Below, one piece after another: positions 1-8,206 of a stretch of DNA of 60,959 nucleotides. The stretch is from Candidatus Methylomirabilis tolerans (GTDB lineage: Bacteria; Methylomirabilota; Methylomirabilia; Methylomirabilales; Methylomirabilaceae): the NCBI GenBank assembly GCA_019912425.1, contig JAIOIU010000039.1, positions 1 through 60,959 on the forward strand. The letters are read 5' to 3'. A program made the translations under genes and the position numbers. Numbering within the stretch: the first letter of the stretch is position 1; every line of letters begins with the position of its first letter. The notes beneath the pieces are model-generated. The model saw nothing but the letters and a program-made list of their open reading frames with translations. It was not told where the DNA came from and ran no database searches.

Positions 1-3
1 ATA

Positions 4-270
4 ATGAACATTTCACTGACGCCACAACTTGAAAAACTGGTGAAAAACAAAGTAGAGAGCGGGCTTTATGGTTCCGCAAGCGAAGTAATACGCGAAGCCT
101 TGCGCCTTCTTGAAGAACGAGACCGGAGACATACCTTGCGCGTTGAGGAACTCAAGGCCGAAATCAAGAAAGGCCTGGACAGCGGCGAGCCAACAGCTTT
201 AGACGTAGGAGCCATTAAGACACGGGGCCGTAAACGGCTTGATGCGCAACACAATAAAGCCAACGGTTGA
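4..270 (+). CDS. parD: ParD-like ribbon-helix-helix antitoxin
   Basis: This 88-residue protein opens with a CopG/ParD ribbon-helix-helix (MNISLTPQLEKLV, then YGSASEVIREALRLLEERD), the DNA-binding half of ParDE-type toxin-antitoxin modules. The lysine- and arginine-rich tail would neutralise the toxin. The stop codon overlaps the next start (TGATG), as is typical of translationally coupled TA pairs. The ATG lies three bases from the window edge, so its ribosome-binding site and promoter are not visible. The family call is solid. Antitoxin function is inferred from the family and from the ParE remnant that follows. Confidence 0.85.
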   Translation: MNISLTPQLEKLVKNKVESGLYGSASEVIREALRLLEERDRRHTLRVEELKAEIKKGLDSGEPTALDVGAIKTRGRKRLDAQHNKANG

Positions 271-556
271 TGTTGAGAATCCTCAAGAGCCCAGAGGCTG
301 AAAACGACCTTAACGAAATCTGGTGGTATATAGCCCAAGACAATCCAGACAATGCGGACACACTCCTTGACGAAATTGAGGAAACAAGCCGGAGTTCGCT
401 CGGTTCACGAATATGAGTAGACACCGGGATGAACTCCATCCCGGTTTACAAAGTTTTCCGGTCGGCAAGTATCTGATTTTTTATATGCCGATTCGCGGCG
501 GCATTGAGATTGTCCGGGTCCTGCATGGCATGATGGATATCGACGCTTTCTTTTAA
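270..556 (+). pseudogene. parE: ParE toxin gene, frameshifted
   Basis: The first 48 codons encode a ParE/RelE N-terminus (start MLRILKSPEAENDLNEIW) and then hit TGA at 414-416. The rest of the toxin continues in another frame from about 392 (REFARFTNMSRHRDELHPG, then VGKYLIFYMPI and RVLHGMMDIDAFF) and stops with TAA at 554-556. One base lost or two gained near 385-392 explains both halves. The fused translation gives an ordinary ParE of about 95 residues. The antitoxin partner upstream is intact. Either the toxin is dead or there is a sequencing error in this spot. Confidence 0.8.
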
Positions 557-688
557 TATTCCGAAGACATGGCCTTCCTGTGTCGGACCGGGGCGACCAC
601 ACGTTGACCTTTTGACACGGAGCAATCGACAGTGATCCCCTCCTGAACGTCGGGGTCTTCGGCAAAGTGTCGAGGAGCATGATATATC

Positions 689-705
689 ATTCCCTTTAAG
701 GGAAT
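689..705. promoter_or_regulatory. 17-bp palindrome, possible operator
   Basis: ATTCCCTT and AAGGGAAT flank a single central T, a perfect inverted repeat in an otherwise empty 250-bp gap between the ParE remnant and the restriction genes. Palindromes of this size are typical operators of small HTH antitoxins. No intact regulator gene lies directly beside it, only a 45-codon unrecognised minus-strand frame at 552-690. Confidence 0.35.
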
Positions 706-809
706 AGGTCAATTAACGTGCTCCTGACAGCTCGATCATTTCCGCTTGAGGTGGGTCCATTTTACGTTAGCGAAATCACCGCGCTTGGGAACACACGCAA
801 CTGAAATGC

Positions 810-3350
810 CTACGAGGACAAGGCCTTGGCAAGACAGTCCTTCGGTCTGAACATCAACTCGCTCCACGTAAACTCGAATCCAAATCCGCTGAACCGGGCT
901 GTCCAAGGATCAAACCGTACGGTAACCGCCGGGCCACCCGGTTTCTTGACAGAAAAGCGCAAGCGCAACTGTCCGACATCAAATACTTGTTCCGTGCCGC
1001 TGGATTCATCGTAGACCGCTACATCAAATCCTGCGAGCCGACATTCACCGCAAAATCGGCGCTCCGGCTCGCGGATGAGGATAAGCTCGGCGACATTTGA
1101 CGCTTCTTTGAAAGCCAGACGCGTCGTGAAGGCAAAGCGCGGCGGCTGACCAGTGTAGGTCAACGGTCTGGGCAAGGGCTCTGTCTTTGTGAGTGTGAAC
1201 CACACGTAGCGATCAGTCTCACTGCTGCCGCGCTGAGAGGGTGGTGGCGGAGGAATAATTTCTCGCCGGTCTCCGAAGTGAAGGGACTTGATTTCAGCCT
1301 GATACGCCACGCCGCTCTGATCAGGAAATTTGGATTCGCTCAATAGGAACAATATGAAGTCCGCCCGCAGTCGCAGACCCCACTTCCGGTGTTTGTCGTA
1401 AGGGGTGTGGTAAATCCCGGACCGGAGGATGTACTCGAGTTGTTCCCGCGACGGCACGATGGCAATGAGCCCGTATTCGTGCGCCCACTCGATTCGCTTC
1501 CGCTCATCGGTGGTGCTCAACCCCACCGCCGTATCTTCCACGGCGTCAGTTGACATTTGAATGATGTTCCGCAGAAGATGTGTGACCTCTCCGCGCCGCG
1601 AAGGCAGGAAGGGAACACCACCAACGCCGACTTTGCCAATGGCTTCTACAAATCGGTTTTTGTCAGCGTCGGCTCCAGCATACGGATACAGCACGAACGC
1701 ACCGACGGTCTGTTGCACCCATTGGCGGTAACCGAGATCCCATACCGTGGCTTCTACAGATTGCCCCGGAGCACTCGCGGCCTGTTCTGCAACGATTTGA
1801 TCGCGATAGGCATGCATTCGATGAATCGCCTCAGGCGGCGGGCCTGGCGCGTGATGCGTGCGAATGTAATCGGGATCGTCCTGCAAGCGGTATTTGGCGT
1901 CAAAGACGTAACGGAAGGGGCGCCTCGCGCCGTGTTTGAAAATTTCCAGCGTGTTGTCGGGCCGACAGTTTCCCGTTGGTGTAGGGTCCTCACGATTATA
2001 CACCACGCGAACGCATTCCTCGCCGTCCCGCTCTAAGCTCAAAACCGAAGTTTTGCCCTGAACGAGTTCCAACGCAACCCGGCGTTGGGTGACGCGTAGC
2101 CACGTTGGAGGGCGAGGGGTCAGGCCAAGCTCTTGACGCAGAATACTGGCTAGAGCGACAAAGCACCACAATTCGTACAGTGTCGCAAGATCCTTTTCGG
2201 GCAGTTCGAGTGGTCCACCGCCAACCTCTAACACCGATTCCAAAGCGAGCGAGGAGGAAAAGAATTCTCGATAACCCGACGTCAGATGCAACGCAAGCGT
2301 CGGCGCTGGATGGGACTGTTGCGCCGGAAGATTGGCCAGGAAAGTCTGCGTCTGAAAACGGTGCAGCTTTCGGTCGGCGTCCGTCAGGAAATTTGTCCAC
2401 TGCGCGAAGCGTTCGCGGCTTGGAACTCCTGCGAGTTGACTTTGAAGACGACCCAATCGACTGCGGATTCTGCTGATCGTGGAAGCGACAAACCGGTTTT
2501 CAGCGGTATTCGGCGTGAGCGTCTTACTCATCCGCGGCACTTCAGGCGACAACCATGAGCGCCCACCTGCTGTGAAATGTCCTTTCGCGGTCTGGACACA
2601 TTTGCTGCTGTTTCTCCGCAGATAGTTCCGGACTTCAGCGCTTGGGCGGACCGGACGAAGTGAACGGTCAAGCACATGAGTGACTTCGACGTGCTGCAAT
2701 GGAGAGCGTGCAATAATTTCCAACGCACGGGTAAGTTTTTGGAACTCGCCGCGAAGCAGTTCCAGCCATTCGATGTCCGTCGGACGTTGTCCTGATTTGC
2801 GGTGTAGGGTTTGAAACGTACGCCCATACAACTCAAACACAAGCGAGCGCACCTCCATCTGAAGGTCCGCCCGCAGTTCGAGTAGATCGGTTCTGTAGTC
2901 GAGTTTGGTCGGGAAGATCTCAAGTCGCAGGGTGAAACATCGCCTGCTGCCAAGCCACAGCTCAACGTCGGAGTACCCTATCTCTGATTGGAAATTAACC
3001 GGCACGGAATAGACGTTGAGACCGCCAATCCGTCGCCGGCCAGAGAGCAACTCCTGACCACGCAATAGCAGTCGAGGCTTACATTCATTATCGGGGTCTA
3101 GCGCCAGGTTGAATAGATAGTCGGTCTGCTCAAACAGGAATGGGATTGTCGTTGCGGTGCGTCCGCCATTGGCCGATTCAGAAAGTACACTCAATTCGAC
3201 AATGGCGGCGTTGTCTGTATGGGACACGGTCGTGCATGCGAGGGTCGGGCTGGTTGCGAGGTGCTCGCGAGGTGTTGGTCCGCACACTAAGAACGTTACC
3301 AGTCCGGGCAGCTTCACTGCAAGCAGTTCGGCTTCGTCACGCATGGTCAC
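810..3350 (-). CDS. McrC-like nuclease subunit (DUF2357 / PD-(D/E)XK)
   Basis: This 846-residue protein has a DUF2357-type N-terminal half and, near residues 460-500, a PD-(D/E)XK nuclease core: PDNTLEIFKHG followed by FRYVFDAKYRLQDD, where D-x-K are the likely metal and catalytic residues. About 200 further residues (from roughly 610) form a separate C-terminal region with the look of a PUA/EVE-type module (HEYGLIAIVPSREQLEYILR). Its ATG overlaps the stop of the upstream GTPase/ATPase gene by four bases, so the two are coupled. By analogy with McrBC it would be the cleaving subunit of a modification-dependent (type IV) restriction complex. The C-terminal domain assignment is tentative. Confidence 0.75.
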   Translation of the reverse strand: MTMRDEAELLAVKLPGLVTFLVCGPTPREHLATSPTLACTTVSHTDNAAIVELSVLSESANGGRTATTIPFLFEQTDYLFNLALDPDNECKPRLLLRGQELLSGRRRIGGLNVYSVPVNFQSEIGYSDVELWLGSRRCFTLRLEIFPTKLDYRTDLLELRADLQMEVRSLVFELYGRTFQTLHRKSGQRPTDIEWLELLRGEFQKLTRALEIIARSPLQHVEVTHVLDRSLRPVRPSAEVRNYLRRNSSKCVQTAKGHFTAGGRSWLSPEVPRMSKTLTPNTAENRFVASTISRIRSRLGRLQSQLAGVPSRERFAQWTNFLTDADRKLHRFQTQTFLANLPAQQSHPAPTLALHLTSGYREFFSSSLALESVLEVGGGPLELPEKDLATLYELWCFVALASILRQELGLTPRPPTWLRVTQRRVALELVQGKTSVLSLERDGEECVRVVYNREDPTPTGNCRPDNTLEIFKHGARRPFRYVFDAKYRLQDDPDYIRTHHAPGPPPEAIHRMHAYRDQIVAEQAASAPGQSVEATVWDLGYRQWVQQTVGAFVLYPYAGADADKNRFVEAIGKVGVGGVPFLPSRRGEVTHLLRNIIQMSTDAVEDTAVGLSTTDERKRIEWAHEYGLIAIVPSREQLEYILRSGIYHTPYDKHRKWGLRLRADFILFLLSESKFPDQSGVAYQAEIKSLHFGDRREIIPPPPPSQRGSSETDRYVWFTLTKTEPLPRPLTYTGQPPRFAFTTRLAFKEASNVAELILIREPERRFCGECRLAGFDVAVYDESSGTEQVFDVGQLRLRFSVKKPGGPAVTVRFDPWTARFSGFGFEFTWSELMFRPKDCLAKALSS

Positions 3351-5062
3351 ACAAGCCAGAACGAGGTGAAATTCTCCTCTCGAAAGATGAGCAGCATCCC
3401 GGTAATTTTGCGGACAATCGAGGACGCGTTGCCATTGCTTCGCAACTCTGCCAAACGTTGATCGAAATTAGGATCTTCGAGTTGGGGCGCGCCAACATCG
3501 CCTTTCAGCTTCTGGAGAAGGGAGTACAGCAGTTTCCCAACCCGCGGTGAACTACCTTGAACGCGCGGCAAAATCTTCTGGAGAACAATCGCCTCATTGA
3601 CTTCCTCGGCACTCAGGCCCGCTTGGTCCGCATATACCGCAAAGCTGATGGCCTCATCACGAACCCGATAGCCAACCTCAAAGCCGGCGGATGCGAGTTC
3701 GCCATTCAAATCCTCTATGAACGTAGCAATCTCCTTCGCCTTTTCACGGTGCTTTGACAGCACGTCATTAAGGCAGGTGAACTCGGGCTTAAAGAACGCC
3801 TGGTCAAGATCAAGGGCGGGCACTTCTGCCGCCGTCACTTCTTCGTCGAGCCCCTGGAGTAAATCGATGTCGTTGAACTCAAGCGTGTGGGCACGATCCA
3901 ACACCTTTCGGCTGAATGGCTGAGTCGTTTCGTCCATGTTCACCGTGCCAACGATGAAAAGATTCTCCGGCAAACTGATGGGCTGATTTGCAGAGCGGAA
4001 GCGGCTCAACGTCGCATGCGCCTCGGGTCGCAGCCCGTCTACCTTCATTTTGTTCAATTGTGCTTCGTGTAAAATGGGGTCGGTCACGATGCGGTCTTGG
4101 CTGCACCTCCTCGATTCAACGATGCTCAAGAAATCTGAAAAGTAGTGTTCGACCTTCGCCAGGTTCATCTCGTCGAGGCACACGAAGAACGGTTTCTCCG
4201 GATTCTGTTGCGCCATCAGGATCGGTGCGATGAGTTGGCCGGGGTTGAAGTCGCCGTTCAGATCGAAGTAGCCCAACAGCTCGGAACTGTCGTTCCAGTC
4301 TGGGCGAACTGGAATCATTGTGAATCGACCGTTGGTGACTGTTGCGCCGCTTGCTTCAGCGAACAGCCGGATGAGCCGCGATTTCCCAGTACCTGAGTTA
4401 CCAGCGAGAATAACGAATGGTTTGGAACGTAAGGAGGCGTAGAACGCACGCAGAACGCGATTCGGAAAAACAAATCCCCGGGAAGCAATGTAGTTTTCGA
4501 TTTCCAAGAGCGTGTCACCAATTGATCGTTGAGGAATCGGTTTCGGCGGCGCGGGTTTGCTTGGTAGCGCGGAAGGATCTAGCCTGGGGGATGGTGCGTT
4601 GCTGTCGATTAGCCATGCGGGCAATGCGGGGATTTCCACGACCTGCGCCTTACCACCAATTGCCGCCTTCCTGATCGCGAGACTGAGTTCAAGCGGAAAG
4701 GTGTTCCCGTCGTTCAAAGCGAACCGGCCGTCCTTGCGTTGTAGATTTGTGAAAGTGAACCGCTGGGGATAATGGACTTTGTTCTCTGCTACTTCATCTG
4801 GCCAGTGGGGTGTATTGTTCTCCCGTTTCAGTGGACTTGTGATCTGGGCCGAGGCTGCCAGCGTAACGTGATGAGGAAGCCATTGTTCTTCTGGCCATCG
4901 TATGTTGTTCCCCGTGTAACCAGACGCAAAGAAGATCGAATCGCCCGGCGCGAATTCATCGTCCGGCTGCTTCTTGTTCTTGAAGCCCCAAACGCCACTT
5001 TGCGTGCTGTGCGCAAAGTTCGACAGGCTTGCTCTTCCCAGATAAACAACGACGACCTTCAT
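3347..5062 (-). CDS. McrB-like AAA+ motor with N-terminal EVE-like domain
   Basis: This 571-residue protein is first gene of a two-gene minus-strand unit. Residues 1-125 look like an EVE/PUA-type reader domain of the sort that binds modified bases in type IV restriction enzymes. The AAA+ module follows: Walker A GNSGTGKS near residue 220, Walker B CLDEMN near 294, and the McrB-type sensor GTVNMDETTQPFSRKVLDRA near 371. McrB enzymes use GTP, but nucleotide preference cannot be read here. Its partner downstream carries the nuclease. The likely role is defence against phages or plasmids with modified DNA. Family call is firm; specificity is unknown. Confidence 0.8.
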   Translation of the reverse strand: MKVVVVYLGRASLSNFAHSTQSGVWGFKNKKQPDDEFAPGDSIFFASGYTGNNIRWPEEQWLPHHVTLAASAQITSPLKRENNTPHWPDEVAENKVHYPQRFTFTNLQRKDGRFALNDGNTFPLELSLAIRKAAIGGKAQVVEIPALPAWLIDSNAPSPRLDPSALPSKPAPPKPIPQRSIGDTLLEIENYIASRGFVFPNRVLRAFYASLRSKPFVILAGNSGTGKSRLIRLFAEASGATVTNGRFTMIPVRPDWNDSSELLGYFDLNGDFNPGQLIAPILMAQQNPEKPFFVCLDEMNLAKVEHYFSDFLSIVESRRCSQDRIVTDPILHEAQLNKMKVDGLRPEAHATLSRFRSANQPISLPENLFIVGTVNMDETTQPFSRKVLDRAHTLEFNDIDLLQGLDEEVTAAEVPALDLDQAFFKPEFTCLNDVLSKHREKAKEIATFIEDLNGELASAGFEVGYRVRDEAISFAVYADQAGLSAEEVNEAIVLQKILPRVQGSSPRVGKLLYSLLQKLKGDVGAPQLEDPNFDQRLAELRSNGNASSIVRKITGMLLIFREENFTSFWLV

Positions 5063-5173
5063 GATGGATTCCTTTTACTGGTCACTCTGATTTCTATTTC
5101 CCAAACAGGCTCAACGCCGCCTGAAATGAATACCCCGCGGCAAGCTGCGGGGTATCATCTTCAGTTCTAGGCC

Positions 5174-5235
5174 GTCATTCCGTGCTTGACGAGCCTGCCC
5201 CGGACTCTGATCCGGGATCCGCCGGTATGACGAAC
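5174..5235. repeat. Short imperfect palindromic repeat, copy 1
   Basis: The unit begins GTCATTCCGTGCTTGACGAG and ends GCCGGTATGACGAAC, so the ends form an imperfect inverted repeat (GTCATTCC against GGTATGAC). An internal hairpin CCCGGAxxxxxTCCGGG is present. A longer relative lies at 15559-15649 between pstA and pstB. This is a REP/MITE-like dispersed element. Confidence 0.65.
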
Positions 5236-5268
5236 GTGCGGCAATCCGCAGGAATTGAATATCCTTGA

Positions 5269-5430
5269 AGGGACGCAGGTCGTGTATGCCGATACCTCGT
5301 ATGTTTATGCCGCACTGGACCGCCGTAACCCCGATCATGACCGTGCGCAGGCATTAGCCCCCACGTTCAGGAGCGGGGCGTCGGGATCGTGACGACTCCT
5401 CCCAATACCATCATCCATACCTTGACCTCG
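5269..5430 (+). pseudogene. PIN-domain toxin remnant
   Basis: Frame 1 encodes VVYADTSYVYAALDRRNPD, the start of a PIN ribonuclease with its first acidic residue (ADTS), up to about 5355. A second frame continues with QERGVGIVTTPPNTIIHT, the middle of a PIN fold. After that the homology fades. There is no good start codon and the fold is less than half length, so this is a decayed VapC-type toxin, not a working gene. Confidence 0.6.
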
Positions 5431-5590
5431 CCACAATTGTCAGCTTCGACACTTGGCGTGCGACTCCGGCGATACGAGCTCCAAGAAATCGGTATGGTAT
5501 CTCCAGAATTGGAATTGGACGGAGTGTGTAACCCCAGCAATGAAATGAAAGAGGTATGCCAGATTTTCCTTGCAGTCCAGCAGCGGGTTG

Positions 5591-5781
5591 TCACAGTCGA
5601 GCTGGGCGATTGAGCGTCAGCACGGCCCGATAGTCCGTAGAAGCGAGATCGAGAACGGCTTCATCGGTCAGAAACTGCCTGACTGTAGCTGGGTCATGCA
5701 TCGTCACGACGTCATGCCCGAGGCGGCGTAGCCCCTCAATAACCGGCAGGGGAAATTCTCGTCGTCGAACAACCGAGCCAC
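5591..5781 (-). pseudogene. DUF5615 PIN-like toxin, frameshifted and short
   Basis: A GTG start just below the DUF433 gene opens ARLFDDENFP, the signature N-terminus of DUF5615 PIN-like toxins, but the frame breaks at the run of Cs. The rest lies one frame over (LPVIEGLRRLGHDVVTMHDP, then TDEAVLDLASTDYRAVLTLN) and ends early at 5591. Restoring one base at the C-run gives about 65 residues, still shorter than the usual ~110. Gene order antitoxin (DUF433) then toxin is the normal arrangement for this TA type. Confidence 0.7.
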
Positions 5782-5784
5782 AAT

Positions 5785-6114
5785 CTATGCCGCCTCGTGC
5801 TCGCGGATCTGCTCATCTATCTCGTTCCGGTGCACACGCACATACGCCCAGGCATTCGCCAGGTCCTCAGCATGCAACGCCGGATAGGACCGAAGCAGAT
5901 CTGCCTCGCTCGCGCCGAGTCGCCTAGCCTGTTCCAACACCCAGATCGGGATCCGAGTGCGAACGATACACGGATCTCCGCCGCACACGCCCCCGAGGGT
6001 ATCAATACCCGGAAAGGCATCACCCAAATCGCGTACGACCCGTTGGAGAAGCTGCGCCTTTTCCCCCCGTGTCATACGCGACAGCAGTTGCTCGGCCTCT
6101 TCTACAGTGCTCAT
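5785..6114 (-). CDS. DUF433 family antitoxin
   Basis: From the ATG at 6114 the product is 109 residues. The C-terminal half is a DUF433 winged-helix domain (GGVCGGDPCIVRTRIPIWVL, then GASEADLLRSYPALHAEDL). DUF433 proteins are found paired with DUF5615 PIN-like toxins, and a broken one lies immediately downstream, its GTG four bases below this gene's stop codon. The frame also allows an upstream start at 6150 that adds 12 residues. I prefer the inner ATG because family members begin close to it. With the toxin broken, this antitoxin is probably an orphan. Confidence 0.75.
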   Translation of the reverse strand: MSTVEEAEQLLSRMTRGEKAQLLQRVVRDLGDAFPGIDTLGGVCGGDPCIVRTRIPIWVLEQARRLGASEADLLRSYPALHAEDLANAWAYVRVHRNEIDEQIREHEAA

Positions 6115-6150
6115 CGTACGTAACTCTCCACGACAGGATTCTCCCGCCAT

Positions 6151-6504
6151 TTCTTAGACCTGTCAACGGAATGTCAACAGATTTGACCCCGATCCAGCCA
6201 TCCAGAGAGTTGACTCCCCTTAGATCGAAAAGACCTTGCCAATTGATCGGGACGTGGTCCCGTTGCGGATGGTGACAAGGACCTGGTACGTGCCGCGCGG
6301 GAACCCAGCTCCACAGTGAATCCCACCACCTCGTCATCACTGCGGGACATGACTATTTCGTCCCACTCACAGCCACGGCATACACCCCCTACTATACTGC
6401 TCCCCTTACCGGGCGTACATAAGGTCAAAGAGCTTACCGCGAGTTAGAATATCAATGCAGGGCTGGAGGACGGGAAGCGAACAACATAAGCAGTACGACG
6501 GAAG
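6151..6504. other. Gap without a recognisable gene
   Basis: About 350 bp lie between the DUF433 gene and the VapC toxin. I see no coding frame with recognisable protein motifs, no strong hairpin and no tRNA. Near 6161-6188 TGTCAAC occurs twice 11 bp apart, which is weakly Pho-box-like but has no phosphate gene beside it. Confidence 0.5.
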
Positions 6505-6903
6505 TCAGGGCAGAATAGCAAAAACTTGCTCTTTGAAATGCTTATCGAAGGCAAACACGGTATTGATGCCTGCGGTACGCATCACCTCGAAACTCACGCA
6601 ATCCACCAGACTGAGATCTCGCCGTGATGCGGACAGAAGGGCCGCGGCTCCAGATTGATGCGTCCCAGAGGTCACACACTCAACATTGATCAACGGGAGG
6701 ATATCGGCATGAAATGCCCGCACTGCTTCCAGGCCCAGACGATGTTGTAAAAGGGCCACGGTTTCCACCAGAATATAATTACTTGTCACCAGCGTATGGA
6801 TGGCCTGCAGCAGTTTGCTCCACAGTCTCTTTGCTCCCGGATGATGGGCATCGTCTCGGTCAAGCAGCGAGTAGAATGCGGATGTATCGATGAAGATCCT
6901 CAT
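6505..6903 (-). CDS. vapC: VapC-like PIN-domain toxin
   Basis: This 132-residue PIN ribonuclease starts MRIFIDTSAFYSLLDRDDAHH and carries the conserved acidic residues: D6 in the first strand, the TLVTSNYILVETVALLQ helix with E, LSLVDCVSFEVM with D, and FAFDKHFKE near the end. PIN toxins cut specific RNAs, often initiator tRNA or rRNA. Its ATG overlaps the stop of the antitoxin gene upstream (ATGA), the standard vapBC order. The gene is full length and apparently intact. Confidence 0.85.
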   Translation of the reverse strand: MRIFIDTSAFYSLLDRDDAHHPGAKRLWSKLLQAIHTLVTSNYILVETVALLQHRLGLEAVRAFHADILPLINVECVTSGTHQSGAAALLSASRRDLSLVDCVSFEVMRTAGINTVFAFDKHFKEQVFAILP

Positions 6904-7151
6904 GCCCTGTAGGCATCCCCCAGGTATTTATCGTGTTTCCCAGCAATATCGCGCTTCCCGGAACTGAATTTCCCGACGACGTCGATCGCTCTCTTCCGTC
7001 TTTCTTCGGGATCGGCGAGCGGACTCGACTTGATCATAGTATCGACGGCGCATCGTATCAATTCGGCGACGGACAGGTGGCGGGACCGAGCGATTCTCTT
7101 CATCGCCTGCGCCTGTTCTTCCGTAAGTTGGATTTGCGTTCTGACCATCAT
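6900..7151 (-). CDS. vapB: VapB-like ribbon-helix-helix antitoxin
   Basis: The 83-residue product starts MVRTQIQLTEEQAQAMKRIA followed by RHLSVAELIRCAVDTMI, a CopG-type ribbon-helix-helix. The tail is lysine-rich and would wrap the PIN toxin encoded next. Two ATGs are adjacent. The AGAGGAGG ribosome-binding site is too close to the first, so the second (7148) is the more likely start. Autoregulation of the pair is expected from the family. Confidence 0.8.
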   Translation of the reverse strand: MMVRTQIQLTEEQAQAMKRIARSRHLSVAELIRCAVDTMIKSSPLADPEERRKRAIDVVGKFSSGKRDIAGKHDKYLGDAYRA

Positions 7152-7292
7152 GCCTCCTCTGATTACATTTATGGCTGCACGATAATACCTGAAGCGAAGA
7201 CTGTCAAATGAGGAATGTTATATCAGAATTGCGATGAACGACAGGGCGGACCCTTCAAGTGCCGTATCTACAAAGGCTCCGAAGAAGGCCTT

Positions 7293-7589
7293 TCACACGA
7301 TCTTTCCGGTCTTGACGCATGCGTCATGCAGGTAGTCATCGTGGGTGATCGCCTTTGTCGGATCAAAATACCCGGCGTGGGTGAGGGCGGCAATAATTTC
7401 TCGCGACCGGATGACCTTGTGGTCATAGTGAATCACGATACTCCCGGTCACGACCTTGACTGTCACGCTCTCTATTCCGCGAAGCACCGCCAACAGCCCG
7501 TAGACTTCCTGGGCAAGATGGGGATTGCGCTGGATCACGGGCGTCCTCACCCTGAGCCTTCCCGGTATATCGTGGATATAGTGGCTCAC
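7293..7589 (-). CDS. HMA-like heavy-metal-associated domain protein
   Basis: A GTG-started 98-residue protein. IHDIPGRLRVRTPVIQ and RGIESVTVKVVTGSIVIHYD match the ferredoxin-like HMA fold of small metal-associated proteins, but the metal-binding CxxC of classical HMA domains is absent. It follows a zinc-ribbon gene by one base with GAGGAGGTG as shared ribosome-binding site, so the two are co-transcribed. The specific partner or metal cannot be told; metal homeostasis is a guess from the fold. Confidence 0.6.
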   Translation of the reverse strand: MSHYIHDIPGRLRVRTPVIQRNPHLAQEVYGLLAVLRGIESVTVKVVTGSIVIHYDHKVIRSREIIAALTHAGYFDPTKAITHDDYLHDACVKTGKIV

Positions 7590-7590
7590 G

Positions 7591-7902
7591 TCACACCTCC
7601 TCGCTCATGATTTTCTGAAAGCCCCGACAGCTTGGATACCCGGAGCACCTGAATCTAATGACGTTTCCTTCCCGTCTATAGATATGCATCGGTTTGCCGC
7701 ATTTGCCGCAGAGCGGTCTCTTGGCAGGCGTAGTCTTTCGATTACCAAGCGTAAACTGCCTGCCGCACATGAGACATCGAAACCGCTGCTTGTGAGTCCA
7801 TGCCCGTCCGTACCTGTTGACGGCTTCTGAACCGCATGACGGACACATCACTTCACCGCCCCGTATTTCTACTCTCCCCTCTTCCGGACAAGCGATTCTC
7901 AT
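7591..7902 (-). CDS. Double zinc-ribbon protein
   Basis: From the ATG at 7902 the product is 103 residues. An upstream start at 8049 would add 49 residues of low-complexity character. Two zinc ribbons are visible: CPSCGSEAVNRYG with CLMCGRQF, similar to the InsA/IS1-type ribbon, and CGKCGKPMHIYRREG with CSGYPSCRGF, similar to topoisomerase-I-type C4 fingers. It likely binds nucleic acid. No transposase or topoisomerase catalytic domain is attached. It is transcribed together with the HMA-like gene. Confidence 0.55.
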   Translation of the reverse strand: MRIACPEEGRVEIRGGEVMCPSCGSEAVNRYGRAWTHKQRFRCLMCGRQFTLGNRKTTPAKRPLCGKCGKPMHIYRREGNVIRFRCSGYPSCRGFQKIMSEEV

Positions 7903-8140
7903 GGCCTCAGTAAAACAGGCCACAATTACACCCGGATTACTGCGATGTTGCAGTGGTGTAACATTTCTTCTATTTAAGACTCTTCCGCAAATCGTATAGG
8001 ACGGTGGAGGCCGAAACGGACCTCGCCGCAGGATAGCTGCCTCCAGCACTGCGGTTTGCCCCGGTTTGCCCCGCTCTCACACTATTCCTCTTCCCACACT
8101 CACTGAGACAGTCACCCGAGAGGCCTCGAATTTACTTGCG

Positions 8141-8173
8141 TGTCATCGATCCTTCATACGGTCGTAACAAATG
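8141..8173 (+). promoter_or_regulatory. Putative Pho box (three 11-bp repeats)
   Basis: TGTCAT at 8141, CTTCAT at 8152 and CGTAAC at 8163 are spaced exactly 11 bp apart, the periodicity of PhoB half-sites. It lies 34 bp before the start of a three-gene unit ending in a phosphate-selective porin. The match to the first half-site (TGTCAT) equals the Escherichia coli consensus. Third repeat is divergent. Confidence 0.5.
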
Positions 8174-8206
8174 ACGGGTAGGATGCCAATCAAAAAGGAG
8201 GATGAC

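Noticed and set aside
552-690. A 45-codon minus-strand frame (MIYHAPRHFAEDPDVQEGIT)
   Set aside because: Very short, overlaps the end of the ParE remnant and matches no known small protein; its position next to the palindrome is the only support.
6161-6188. TGTCAAC twice at 11-bp spacing, resembling a Pho box
   Set aside because: No phosphate gene adjoins it and the third unit is a poor match; two repeats alone are easily chance.
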